DNA of 64,000 bases from Vitellaria paradoxa (lineage: Eukaryota; Streptophyta; Magnoliopsida; Ericales; Sapotaceae). The stretch spans positions 50,797,947 to 50,861,946 of the forward strand of contig CM034233.1 of assembly GCA_019916065.1 (NCBI GenBank), read 5' to 3'. Within the stretch, counting starts at the first letter, position 1; the number at the start of each line of letters is the position of its first letter. Under the pieces are notes generated by a model that was given only the letters and a program-made list of their open reading frames with translations, did no database searches and was not told the origin of the DNA. The position numbers were made by a program, and so were the translations under genes. Shown in pieces: positions 9,646 through 22,900 of this stretch.

Positions 9646-9656
9646 CTCTGAACCCC
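9643..9656 (+). repeat. Target-site duplication, right copy
   Basis: AAACTCTGAACCCC, identical to 2475-2488. The first three A's merge with the poly(A) tail, so 11 bases are unambiguous. Satellite continues directly after it. Confidence 0.88.
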
Positions 9657-10327
9657 AAACCCTCAACCCCGAACGCCCAACCCCGAACCCCAAACCCTCA
9701 ACCCCGACCCCCAACCCCAGAACCTTAAACACCAAACCTAGAACCTGGAATGCCGAACTCGAAATCCCAAACCCCAAACCCTTAACCCAGAACCTCGAAC
9801 CCTCAACCTAGATCCCCGAACTTTGAACCCTAAACCCCGAACGCCAAATCCCAAACCCCGAACACCAAACCTACAACCCATAACCCAGAACTCGCAACCC
9901 TGAACCCTCAACCCAGAACCTAGAACCCCAATCCCTGAATCTGCAACACTGAAACCCCGAACCTTGAATCCCGAAACCTGAACCCAGAACCCCAAATCCC
10001 AAACTCGGAACCCTGAACATTTAACCTCATAACCCGGAACCCCGAGCACTGAACCCCAAACCCCAAACTTAGAGCCCCAAACTCCAAACCCCGAACCCTT
10101 AACCCCAAACCACGAAACCTGAACCCGAACCTTAGACAACAAACCACAAACCCCAAACCACGGACCCGGAACCACTAACCTTGAACCCAAAATGTCAAAC
10201 CCCGAACCCTGAACCACGAATCTAGAACCCCGAATATCGAACCAATAACTCGAAACCACAAACACAAAACCCAGAACCCAAAACCCTGAACACTCAATCT
10301 CGAACCCCAAATCGCAAACCCTGAATC

Positions 10328-10437
10328 AGGTTTAGGTCTCCCTCATTTTATGTATCTCTATTACTTAGTATAATATACTGGTAGTGGTCCACACCTAACC
10401 TCCCTCCCGCTAAGGAGGTCTCTTTTAGAAAAGAAAA
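10328..10437 (+). repeat. Satellite spacer copy 2
   Basis: 110 bp, preceded by CCCTGAATC and followed by CCTGAATC. It carries CACACC where most copies have CACGCC, and GGTCTC after the stem. It shares the GGTCTC variant with copy 3. Confidence 0.88.
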
Positions 10438-13400
10438 CCTGAATCCTGAACCCTAAGCCTTGAACTCAGAACCTTAAACGCAGAACCCCGAAACCTGAAA
10501 CCCAAACCCAGAACCCAGAACCCTGAACCCCGAACCCTGAACCTAAACCCAGAACTCTAAACCACGAACCCAGAACCCAGAATCCTGAACCGCGAACCCA
10601 GTACCCCGAGCCCCAAACCTGGAACCTCGAACGCTAAACCGGGAACCTGAAACCCCGAACCCTAAACCTGAAACACTGAACCCCAAACACTAAACCCTGA
10701 ACTCTGAACCCGAAATCCTGAATTCAAAACTCGAAACCCTGAACCTCGAACCCAGAACCTAGAAGCCTAAACCCAAAACCCGAAACCCCGAAGCCTGAAC
10801 CCCGAACTCAGAACCCGAATCCTAGAAATCGGAACCCTGAACGCCGAACCAAAAACCCCGAACCCTGAACCCAGAACTCGAACCTCGATCCCCGTAACCC
10901 CGAGCTCTGAACCTCGAACCCAAAACACCGAACTCTGAACCCCAAGCCTCTCACCCCGAACCCCTAACCCAGAACCCAGAACACCGAACGCTTACCCCCG
11001 AACCCTAAACCCTAAACCCCAAACTTCATACCTGTAACCCCGAACTCTGAACCATGTACCCTAAACCCTGCACCCAGAACCCCGATCACCGAAACCCGAA
11101 CCCTGAACTTGGAACCCCAAACATCAAGCACTGAACACAGAACCACCAACCCAAAACCCCGAACCCTTAACCCCAAACCCTATACTTCGAACGCCAAACC
11201 CTTAACCCCGAACGCCCAACCCCGAACCCTCAACCCTGACCCCAGACCCCCGAACCTGAAACCCCGAACCTAGAACCTGGAACGCCGAACTCGAAAACTA
11301 GAACTCCAAACCCCGAACCCTCAACCCAGAACCTCGAACCCTTAGCACAGATCCCCGAAATTTGAACCCCGAACCCCGAACCCCAAATCCCAAACCCCGA
11401 ATGCCAAACCTACAATCCATAACCTGGAACCCGCAACCCTGATCCCCAAACCCTCAACCCTGAACCTGGAACCCTAATCCCCGAGCCTGCAACCCTCAAA
11501 CCCCGGACCCTGAATCTCGAGCCACGAACCCAGAACCCCGAAACCCAAACTCGGAACCCCAAACATTTAACCCCAAATCTCAAACCCATAACTCGGAACC
11601 CTTAGCAACAAACCCCGAACCCCAAACCTGGAGCCCCAAACTCCAAACCCTGAACCCTCAACCCCAAACCACGAAACTGGAACACCGCACCCAGAACCTG
11701 AAACCACGAACCTTGAACACAAAACCCCAAACCCCGAACCCCGGACTCAGAACCCAGAACCCAGAAGCCTGAACCAAAAGCCCGAAACCCCGATCCCCAA
11801 ACTCAGAACCCGGAACCTGGAAATCAGAACCCTGAACACTGAACCAAAATCCCTGAACCCTGAACCAGGAACTCGAACCTCGATCCCCGAACCCTATACC
11901 CCGAACACCAAAATGGGAACCTTCAACCCCGAACACCCAACCCCGAACCCTCAACCTCGAACTCCGAACCTTCGACCCCCAATGCTGAACCTTGAACACC
12001 GAGTCCAAAACCTCAAACCCAAAACCTGGAATCCTGAACCCCGAACCAAGAGCACGGAACCCCAAACCCAAAAACCTGAACCCTGAACCCCGAACCCAGA
12101 ACACCGAACGCTTACGCCTGAACCCTAAAACCCTAAAACCTAAACCTCAAACCCTAAACTCCGAACCCCAAACCCTCAACCCTGAATGCCCAACCCCGAA
12201 CCCCAAACCCTCAACCCCGACCCCCGACCCCAGAACCTCAAACACCGATCCTAGAACCTGGAACGCCGAACTTGAAATCCTAAACCCCGAACCCTGAACC
12301 CTTAACCCAGAACCTCGAGCCCTCACCCTGGATCCCCGAACTTTGAACCCCGAACCCCGAACGACAAATCCCAAACCCCGAACGCCAAACCTACAACCCA
12401 TAACCCGGAACTCGCAACCCTGAACCCTCAACCCAGAACCTGGAACCCCAATCCCTGAATCTGCAACACTGAAACCCCAAACCCTGAATCCCGAAACCTG
12501 AACCCAGAACCCCAAAGTCCAAACTCGGAACCCCGAACATTTAACCCCATAACCCGGAACCCCGAGCACTAAACCCCGAACCCCAAACCTGGAGCCCCAA
12601 ACTCCAAACCCCGAACCCTCAACCCCAAACCACGAAACCTGAACGCTGAACCTTGGACAACAAACCACAAACCCCAGACCCGGAACAACTAACCTTAAAC
12701 CCCAAACGTCAAACCTCAACCCCTGAACCACGAATCCAGAACCCCGAACATTGAACCAATAACTCGAAACCCCAAACACAAAACCCAGAACCCGAAACCC
12801 CGAACACTAAATCCCGAACCTCGAACCCTGAATCTTGAACCCCGAAGCAAGAGCACGGAACCTCGAACCTAAAAACCCGAACCACAAACCCCTAACCCAT
12901 AACCCAGAACCCCGAACCCCAAACCTCTCACCCCGAACCCCGAACCCAAAACACCGAACGGTTACCCCCGAACCCTAAACCCTAAACCCTAAACCCCAAA
13001 CTTCATACCTGTAACCCCGAACTCTGAACCCTAAACCATAAACCCTACACCTGGAACCCTGAACTCGAACCCTGAACACCGAAACCCGAACCCTGAACCT
13101 GGAACCCCAAACATTGAGCACCGAACCCAGAACCCCAAACCCCAAACCCTTAACGCCAAACCCCAAACCATCATCCCCGAACACCAAACCCTCAACTTCA
13201 ACCCCCGACCCTAGAACCCCAAACACCAAACCTAGAACCAGAAATGCCAAACTCAGAAACCCGAAGCCCTAAGCCCGAACCCTCAACCCAGAACCTCGAA
13301 CCCTCAACCTGGATTGCTGAACTTCGAACCCTGAACGCCAAATCCCAAACCCCGAACGCCAAACCTACAACCGACAACCTGAAACCCTGAACCCCAAACC

Positions 13401-13850
13401 CTCAACCCCAAAACTCAAACCCTTAACCACAAAACGCTGAAACCCTGAACCCTGAATCTTGAAGGCCGAACCCAGAACCCCGAAGCCCAAACTCGGAACC
13501 CTAAACATTTAACCCCGAATCCCAAACCCATAACCCAGAACCCCGAGCACCAAACCCAGAACCCCAAACCTGGAGCCCAAAACTCCAAACCCTGAACCCT
13601 CAACCCAAAACTACGAAACCTGAACCCCGAACCCTGAACCTGAAACCCCAAACCTTGAACACCAAACCCCAAACCCCGAACCCCGGACCCGGAACCCCTA
13701 ACCTTGAACCCTGAACCTTAAACCCCAAAACCTGAACCACAAAACTAGAACCCCGAACATCGAACCAAGAACTCGGAACCCCAAACACAAAACCCAGAAC
13801 CCGAAACCTCGAACACTCAATCTCGAACCTCGAATCCCGAACCCTGAATC

Positions 13851-13960
13851 AGGTTTAGGTCTCCCTCATTTTATGTATCTCTATTACTTAGTATAATATA
13901 CTGGTAGTGGTCCACGCCTAACCTCCCTCCCGCTAAGGAGGTCTCTTTTAGAAAGCAAAA
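13851..13960 (+). repeat. Satellite spacer copy 3
   Basis: 110 bp, with the GGTCTC variant shared with copy 2 and an A-tail broken as GAAAGCAAAA. Confidence 0.88.
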
Positions 13961-15423
13961 CCTGAATCCTGAACCCTAAGCCTTGAACTCAAAACCTTAA
14001 ACCCATAACCCGGAACCATGAACCCAGAACCCCGAAACTGGAACCCCGAACCCAGAACCCAGAACCCTGAACCCCAAACCCTGAACCTGAACCCTGAACT
14101 CTAAACCCCGAACCTAGAACCCAGAACCCCGAACCCCAAACCTAGACTCTCGAACACTAAACCGGGAACCCAGAACCCCGAACCCTAAACCTGGAACCCT
14201 GAACCCCAAACCCTAAACCCTGAACTCTGAACCCGAAATCCTGAACTCAGAACTCGTAACCCTGAACCCCGAACCCAGAACCCAGAAGCCTGAACCCAAA
14301 ACCCGAAACCCGAAACCCCGAACCCCGAACTCAGAACCTGGATCCTAGAAATCGGAACCCTGAACGCCGAACCAAAAACCCCGAACCCTGAACCCGGAAC
14401 TCGAACCTCGATCCCCGTAACCCCGAACTCTGAACCCCGAACCCGGAACATCGAACTTTGAACCCCAAACCTCTCACCCCGAACCCCGAACCCCAAACCC
14501 AGAACACCGAACGTTTACCGCCGAACCCTAAACCCTAGACCCTGAACTCTGAACCCCGAACCCTAAACCCTGCACCCGGAACCCCAAACCCCAAACACCG
14601 AAACCCAAACCTTGAACCTGGAACCCTAAACATCGAGCACCAAGCCCAAAACCCCGAACCCTTAACCCCAAACCTTAAATTCCAAACCCCAAACCCTCAA
14701 CCCCGAACGCCCAACCCCGAAACCCAAACCCTCAACCCCGACCCCCGACCTCAAAAGCTCAAACCCCGAACTTAGAACCTGGAACGCCGAACTCGAAAAC
14801 CCGAACCTCAAACCCCGAACCCTCCACCCAGAACCTCAAACCCTCAACCCGGATCCCCGAACTTCGAACCGCAAACCCTGAACGCCAAATCCCAAACCCC
14901 GAATTCCAAACCTACAACCCATAACCCGCAACCCGTAACCCTGAACCTCGAAGCCCGAACCCCGAAACCTGATCCCGGAACCCCAATCCCCGAACCTGCA
15001 ACCCTGAAACCCCGAACCTTGAATCCTGAAACCCGAACCCAGAACCCCGAAGCCCAAACTCGAAACCTCGAGCATTTAACCCCGAATCCCGAACCCATAA
15101 CTTGCAACCCTGAGCACCGAACCCAGAACCCCAAACTTGGAACCCCAAACTCCAAAGCCTGAACCCTCAACCCCAAAACACGAAACCCGAACCCTGAACC
15201 CAGAACCTGAAACCCCGAACCTTGAACACCAAACCCCTAACCCCGAACCCCAGACCTTGAACCCCTAAGCTTGAACCTCGAACGTCAAACCCCAAACCCT
15301 AAACAACGAATCCAGAACCCCGAACATCGAACCAAGAACTCGGAACCCCAAACACAAAACACAGAACCCGAAACCCCGAAACTCAATCCCAGACCCTGAA
15401 CCATGAATCCCAAACCCCGAATC

Positions 15424-15533
15424 AAGTTTAGGTCTCCCTCCTTTTATGTATCTCTAGCACTTAGTATAATATACTGGAAGTGGTTCACGCCTAACCTCCC
15501 TCCTGCTAAGGAGGTTTCTTTTAGAAAAGAAAA
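15424..15533 (+). repeat. Satellite spacer copy 4
   Basis: 110 bp with diagnostic variants AAGTTTAGG at the start, GGTTCACGCC and CCTCCTGCT, all shared with copy 7, its partner in the 5.1-kb duplication. Confidence 0.88.
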
Positions 15534-17259
15534 CCTGAATCCTGAACCCTAAACCTTTAACTCAGAACCCTAAACCCAGAACCCGAAACCATGAACCCAG
15601 AACCCCAAAACTTGAACGCCGAACCCAGAACCCTGAACCCCGAACCCTAAACCCGATCCCTGAACCCGTAATTCGAAGCACGATCCTCGAAGCCCAAAAT
15701 GGCAAGCATCAACCCCGAACACCGAACCCAGAACCCAGTACCCGGAACCCCGAACCAGGAACCCGAACCCAGAACCTAAACCTTGAACCCGGAACCCTGA
15801 ACCCCAAACCCCAAACCCGGAACCTCGAAAGCAAAATCGGGAACCCAAAACCCGGAACCCTTATCCTGGAACCCTAAACCCCAAACCCTAAACCCTAAAC
15901 TCTGAACCCAAAACGTTGAACTCAGAACACGGAACCCTAAACCCGAAACCAAGAACCCAGAAGCCTGAACCCAAAACCCGACACCCTGAACCCCGAGCTC
16001 GGAACCCGAAACCTAGAAATTGAAGCCCTGAACGTCGAACCAAAAATCCCGAACCCAGAACCATGAACCCCTAACCCCGAAATGGGAACCTTCAACCCCG
16101 AACACCCAACCACGAACCCTCAACACCGAACTCCAAACCCTCAACCCCCAACGCCAAACCTTGAACACCGAGCCCAAAACCTCGAACCTTGAACCCCAAA
16201 CCCCTAATCCTCAACCCCGAACCAAGACCACAGAACCCTGAACCCAAAAACCCGAACCCCAAACCCCTAACCCATAACCCAGAACACCGAACCCCAAACC
16301 TCTCACCCAGAACCCTGAACACCGAACTCTTACCCCCGAACTGTAAACCCTAAACCCTAAACCCCGCACCTGAAACCCCGAACCCCAAGCCCCGAACCAA
16401 GAGCACGGAACCCTGAACCCAAAAACCCGAACCCCAAACCCCTAACCCATAACCCAGAACCCCAAACCCCAAACCTCTCACCCCGAACCCAAAACACCGA
16501 ACGCTTAACCCCGAACCGTAAACCCTAAACCCTAAACCCCAAACCAAGAACCCCGAACCCCAAACCTTGAACCATTAACCCCAAGCCCTAAACTCTGAAC
16601 CCTAAGCCCTCAACCCTGAACGCCAAACCCCGAAACCCAAATCCTCAACCCCGATCCCCGGCCCCAGAAGCTCAAACCCCGAACCTAGAACCTGGAACGC
16701 CAAACTCGAAATCCCGAATCTCGAACCCCAAACCCTCAGCCTAGAACCTCGAACCCTCAACCCGGATCCCCAAACTTCGAACCTTGAACCCCGAACGCCA
16801 AATCCCAAACCCCGAATGCCAAACCTACAACCCATTACCCAGAACCCGCAACCCTGAACCCCGAACCAGGAACCCCAATCCCCGAACTGGCAACCCTGAA
16901 ACCCCTAACCCCAAATCCCGAAGTCCAAACCCAGAACCCCCAATCCCGGACCGCTAACCCCAAACCCGAGCACCGAACCCAGAACCCCAAACCTGGAACC
17001 CCAAACTCCAAAGCCCGAACCCTCAACCCCAAACCACGAAACCCGAACCACGAACCCAGAACCTGAAACCCCAAACCTTGAACACCAAACCCCAAACCCC
17101 GAACCCCAGACTCGGAACCCCTAACCTTGAACCCCGAACGTCATACTCCGAACCCTGAACCACGAATCCAGAACCCCGAACATCGAACCATGAACTCAAA
17201 ACCCCAAACACAAAACCCAGAACCTGAAATGCCAAACCCCAAATCCTAAACCCCGAATC

Positions 17260-17369
17260 AGGTTTAGGTCTCCCTCCCTTTATGTATCTCTATTACCTAA
17301 TATAATATACTAGTAGTGGTCCACGCCTAACCTCCCTCCCGCTAAGGAGGTTTCTTTTAGAAAAGAAAA
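17260..17369 (+). repeat. Satellite spacer copy 5
   Basis: 110 bp with ATACTAGTAG in place of ATACTGGTAG. Its partner in the duplication is copy 8. Confidence 0.88.
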
Positions 17370-17777
17370 CCTGAATCGTAAACCATAAACTGTGAACTCA
17401 GAACCCTAAACCCAGAACCCAGAACCCCGAAACTTGAACCCCAAACGTAGAACCCAGAACCCTGAAAACTGAACCAGGAACCCGAACCCAGAACCCTGAA
17501 CCCCGAACCAAGAACCTTGAACCCCGAAGCGTGAACCCAGAACCCCGAACCCGGAACCTCGAACGCTAAACCGGGAACCCAGAACCCTGAACCCTAAACC
17601 CCAAACCCTAAACCCTGAACTCTAAACCCTAAGCTCCAAAACCCGAAACCCCGAAACTTGAATACAGAACCCTGAACCTAGAAATCGAAACCCTAAACTC
17701 CGAACCAAAAACCCCGAACCCTGAACCTGGAACTCGAACCTCGATCCCTGAACCCTGAACCCCAAACCGTGAACCCC

Positions 17778-18214
17778 AAAATGGGAACATTCAACCCCGA
17801 ACACCCAACCCCGAACCCTTAACCCTGAACTCCAAACCCTCAACCCCCAATGGTGAACCTTGAACACCGAGCCCAAAACCTCGAACCCCGAACCCCAAAC
17901 TCGAAACCCGAAACCTGGAAATCAGAACCCTGAACGCCGAACCAAAAACCCCGAACCCTGAACCCGAAACTCGAACCTCGATCCCCGAACCCTGAGCCCC
18001 AAACCGCGAACCCCGAAATGGGAACATTCAACCCCGAACACCCAACGCCGGACCCTCAACCCCCAACGTCAAACCTTGAACACCGAGCCCAAAACCTGGA
18101 ACCCCGAACACCGAACTCGGAACCCGAAACATGGACATCAAAACCCTGAGCGCCGAACCAAAAACTCCGAACCCTGAATCTAGAAATTGAACCTCGATCC
18201 CTGAACCCCGAAAT
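17778..18214. repeat. Local triplication of the AAATGGGAAC module (copy A)
   Basis: The landmark AAATGGGAAC occurs three times in this unit, at about 17778, 18016 and 18201, instead of once. Each is followed by CATTCAACCCC or CTTCAACCCC and the CACCCAACC landmark. The spacing is about 240 and 185 bp. The same triplet recurs near 22901, 23138 and 23334, so the triplication predates the 5.1-kb duplication. Confidence 0.78.
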
Positions 18215-19313
18215 GGGAACCTTCAACCCCAAACACCCAACCCCGAACCTTCAACCCAGAACTCTGAACTCTCAACCCCCAACGTCGAACCTTGATCACC
18301 GAGCCCAAAACCTCGAACCCCAAACCTTGAACCGAGAGCACGGAACCTTGAACTTAAAAACCCGAACCCCAAACCCTAACCCAAAACCCAGAACCCGGAA
18401 CCCCAAACCTCTCACCCCGAACCCCGAACCCAGAACCCAGAACACCAAACGCTTACCCCCGAACCCTAAACCCTAAACCCTAAACCCCAAACTTCATACC
18501 CTTAACCCCGAACTCTGAACCCCGAACCCTAAACCCTCCACTCGGAACCTCGAAGCCTGAACCACGATCACCAAAACCCGCACCCTGAACCTGGAACCCT
18601 AAACATCGAGCACCGAACGTAGAACCTCGAACCCCAAACCCCGAACCCTTAACCCCAAACCCTAAACTCCGAACCCCAAACCCTCAACGCCGAACGCCAA
18701 ACCCCGAACCCCAAACCCTCAACCCCGACCCCCGACCCCAAAACCTTAAACCCCGAACCTAGAACCTGGAACGCCGAACTCGAAAACCAGAACCCCGAAC
18801 CCTCAACCCATAACCTCGAACCCTCAACCCGGATGCCTGAACTTTGAACCCCGAACCCAGAACCTGAAACGCCGAAACCCAAACCCGGAACCCCAATCCC
18901 CGAACCTGCAAGCTCGAAACCTCAAACCCTGAATCCCGAGCCCCGAACCCAGAACCCTGAAGCCCAAACTCGGAGCCCCGAATATTTAACACCGAATCTT
19001 GAACCCATAACCCGGAACCCCGAACATCGAACCCCGAACCGCAAACCTGGAGCCCCAAACTCCAAACCCCGAACCCTCAACCCCAAACCACGAAACCCAA
19101 ACCCCAAACCCGGAACCTGAAACCCTGAACGTTGAACACCAAACCCCAAACCCCGAACCCCGGACACGAAACCCCTAACGTTGAACCCTAAAAGTCAAAC
19201 CCCAAACCCGGAACAACGAATCCAAAACACCGAACATCGAAACAAGACCTCAAAACCCCAAACATAAAACCCAGAACCCAAAAGCCCGAACACTCATTCC
19301 CGAACCCCGAAAC

Positions 19314-19422
19314 AGGTTTAGGTCTCCCTCCTTTTATGTATCTCTATTACTTAGTATAATATACTGGTAGTGGTCCACGCCAAACCTCCCTCCCGCTAAG
19401 GAGGTTTTTTTAGAAAAGAAAA
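19314..19422 (+). repeat. Satellite spacer copy 6
   Basis: 109 bp with a run of seven T's after GGAGG and CGCCAAACC. The T7 variant is shared with copy 9, its partner in the 5.1-kb duplication. Confidence 0.88.
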
Positions 19423-20593
19423 CCTGAATCCTGAACCCTAAACCTTGAACTTAGAACCCTAAACCTAGAACCCGAAATCCTGAACTCAGAACTCGGAACC
19501 CTGAACCCTGAACCCAGAACCCAGAAGCCTGAACCCAAAACCCGAAACCCAAAACCCCGAACCCCAAACTCAGAACCCGGATCCTAGAAATCAGAACCCT
19601 GAACGCCAAACCAAAAACCCCAAACCTTGAACCCGAAACTCGAAGCTTGATCCCCGTAACCCCGAACTCTGAACCCCGAACCCAGAACACCGAACTCTGA
19701 ACCCCAAACCTCTCGCCCCGAACCCCGAACCCAAAACCCAGAACACCGAACGTTTACCGCCGAACCCTAAACCCTAAACCCCGAACTCTGAACCCCGAAC
19801 CCTAAACCCTGTACACGGAACCCCGAACCCCAAACACCGAACCCTTAACCCCAAACCCTAAACTCCAAACCCCAAACCCTCAACCTCGAACGCCCAACCC
19901 CGAAACCCAAACCCTTAACCCCGACCCTCGACCTCAGAAGCTCAAACCCCGAACTTAGAACCTGGAATGCCGAACTCGAAAACCCGAACCTCGAACCCTG
20001 AACCCTCCACCCAGAACCTCGAACCCTCAACCCGGATCCCCGAACATCAAACCGCAAACCCCGAACGCCAAATCCCAAACCCCGAATGCCAAACCTACAA
20101 CCCATAACCCGCAACCCGCAACCCTGAACCCCGAAACCCGATCCCGGAACCCCAATCCCCGAACCTGCATCCCTGAAACCCCGAACCCTGAATCCCGAAC
20201 CCCGGACCCAGAACCCTGAAGCCCAAACTTGGAACCCTGAACATTTAACCCCGAATCCCGAACCCATAACTTGCAACCTCGAGCACCGAACCCAGAACCC
20301 CTGACCTGGAACCCCAAACTCCGAAGCCTGAACCCTCAACCCCAAACCACGAAACCCGAACCCCGAACCCAGAACCTGAAACCCCAAACCTTGAACACCA
20401 AACACCTAACCCCGAACCCCAGACCTGGAACCCCTAACCTTGAACCCCGAACGTCAAACCCTGAACCCTAAACAACGAATCCAGAACCCCGAACATCGAA
20501 CCAAGAACTCGGAATCCCAAACACAAAACACAGAACCCGAAACCCCGAACATTCAATCCCGGACCCCGAACCACGAATCCCGAACCCCGAATC

Positions 20594-20703
20594 AAGTTTA
20601 GGTCTCCCTCCTTTTATGTATCTCTATTACTTAGTATAATATACTGGTAGTGGTTCACGCCTAACCTCCCTCCTGCTAAGGAGGTTTCTTTTAGAAAAGA
20701 AAA
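20594..20703 (+). repeat. Satellite spacer copy 7
   Basis: 110 bp with AAGTTTAGG, GGTTCACGCC and CCTCCTGCT, the same private variants as copy 4. Confidence 0.88.
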
Positions 20704-22394
20704 CCTGAATCCTGAACCTTAAACCTTTAACTCAGAACCCTAAACCCAGAACCCGAAACCATGAACCCAGAACCCCGAAACTTGAACGCCGAACCCAGAA
20801 CCTTGAACCCCGAACCCTAAACCCGATCCCTGAACCCATAATTTAAACCTCGATCCTCAAAGCCCAAAATAGAAAACTTCAACCCCGAACACCGAGCCCT
20901 GAACCCAGAATCCAGTACCCTGAACCCCGAACCAGGAGCCCGAACAAAGAACCCTAAACCTTGAACCCTGAACCCCAAACCCAGAACCTCGAACGCTAAA
21001 TTGGGAACCCGAAACCCCGAACCCTTATCCTGGAACCCTGAACCCCAAACCCTAAACCCTAAACTCTGAACCCAAAACCCTGAACTCAGAACTCGGAACC
21101 CTGAACCCAAAACCCGACACCCTGAACCCCGAGCTCGGAACCCGAAACCTAGAAATTGAAGCCCTGAACGTCGAACCAAAAACCCCGAACCCAGAACCAT
21201 GAACCCCTAACCCCGAAATGGGAACCTTCAACCCCGAACACCCAATCACGAACCCTCAACCCCGAACTCCAAACCCTCAACCCCCAATGCCAAACCTTGA
21301 ACACCGAGCCCAAAACCTCGAACCTTGAACCCCAAACCCCTAATCCTCAACCCCGAACCAAGACCACAGAACCCCGAACCCCAAACCCCTAACCCACAAC
21401 CTAGAACATCGAACCCCAAACCTCTCACCCCGAACCTAGAACACCGAACTCTTACCCCTGAACCGTAAACCCTAAACCCCACACTCGAAACCCCGAACCC
21501 CAAACCCCAAACCAAGAGCACGGAACCCCGAACCTAAAAACCTGAACCCCAAACCCCTAACCCATAACCCAGAACCTTAAACCCCAAACCTCTCACCCCG
21601 AACCCAGAACACCGAACGCTTAACCCCGAACTGTAAACCCTAAACCCCGAACCCAGAACCCTGAACCCCAAGCCCCGAACCATTAACCCCAAGCCCTAAA
21701 CTCTGAACCCTAAGCCCTCAACCCTGAACGCCAAACCCCGAAACCCAAATCCTCAACCCCGATCCCCGACCCCAGAAGCTCAAACCCCGAACCTAGAACC
21801 TAGAATGCCAAACTCGAAAACCCGAATCCTGAACCCCGAACCCTCAGCCTAGAACCTCGAACCCTCAACCTAGATCCCCAAACTTCGAACCTTGAACCCT
21901 GAACACCAAATCCCAAACCCCAAACGCCAAACCTACAGCCTATAACCTAGAACCCGCAACCTTGAACCTCGAACCAGGAACCCCAATCCCCGAACCTGTA
22001 ACCCTGAAACCCCTAACCCCAAATCCCGAACTCCGAACCCAGAACCCTGAATCCCGAACACCTAACCCCGAACCCGAACATAGAACCCAGAACCCCAAAC
22101 TTCGAACCCCAAACTCTAAAGCCCGAACCCTCAACCCCGAACCCTCAACCCCGAACCCTCAACCCCAAACCACGAAACCCGAACCACGAACCCAGAACCT
22201 GAAGCCCCGAACCTTGAACACCAAACCCCAAACCCCGAACCCCAGACTCGAAACCCCTAACCTTGAACCCCGAACGTCATACACCGAACCCTGAACCACG
22301 AATCCAGAACCCGAACATCGAACCATGAACTCGAAACCCCAAACACAAAACCCAGAACCCGAAATGCCAAACCCCAAATCCTAAACCCCGAATC

Positions 22395-22504
22395 AGGTTT
22401 AGGTCTCCCTCCTTTTATGTATCTCTATTACTTAGTGTAATATACTGGTAGTGGTCCACGCCTAACCTCCCTCCCGCTAAGGAGGTTTCTTTTAGAAAAG
22501 AAAA
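22395..22504 (+). repeat. Satellite spacer copy 8
   Basis: 110 bp with TTAGTGTAATATAC. It occupies the place of copy 5 in the duplicated block. Confidence 0.88.
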
Positions 22505-22900
22505 CCTGAATCCTGAACCATAAACCATGAACTCAGAACCCTAAACCCAGAACCCGGAACCATGAACCTAGAACCCCGAAACTTGAACCTCGAACCCAGA
22601 ACCCAAAACCCTGAAACCAGAACCAGGAACCCGAAGCCAGAACCCTAAACCCCGAACCTGGAACCCCGAACCCCTAAGCGCGAACCCAGAACCTCGAACC
22701 TGGAACCTCGAACGCTAAACCGGGAACCCAGAACCCCGAACCCTAAACCTAGAACCCTAAACCCTGAACTCTAAACCCTAAGGTCCAAAACCTGAAACCC
22801 CAAACCCCGAAAGCTGAACTCGGAACCCTAAACCTAGAAATCGAAACCCTGAACGCCAAACCAAAAACCCCGAACCCTGAACCCTAAACCGCGAACCCCA

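Larger units (their letters stand above)
9646..14226. repeat. Telomere-like satellite, block right of the LINE
   Basis: RAACCCY heptamer array with the C-rich strand on top and spacers at 10328 and 13851. The 3.52-kb gap between them contains a unit boundary without a spacer. Near 12836 the sequence passes directly from the pre-spacer landmark (CGAACCCTGAATC) to TTGAACCCCG and the GAGCACGG landmark that belongs deep inside a unit, as expected for a deletion or unequal exchange. No gene is seen. Confidence 0.92.
14227..19466. repeat. 5.1-kb higher-order duplication, copy A
   Basis: A block of about 5.2 kb with spacers 4, 5 and 6. It is repeated in order immediately downstream (19467-24590). 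Offsets between matching landmarks fall smoothly from about 5239 (CCCCGTAACC at 14411 and 19650), through 5170 and 5135 (spacers), to 5122 (third spacer). That is a tandem duplication with small later indels. It contains a triplicated AAATGGGAAC module near 17.8-18.2 kb. Edges are approximate. Confidence 0.82.

Noticed and set aside
12147..12779. Long minus-strand reading frame of 210 codons (and about 150 similar ones across the array)
   Set aside because: The translation is a drifting 7-residue repeat imposed by the 7-bp satellite. The other frames encode the same pattern, and there is no conserved domain. It is a composition artefact.
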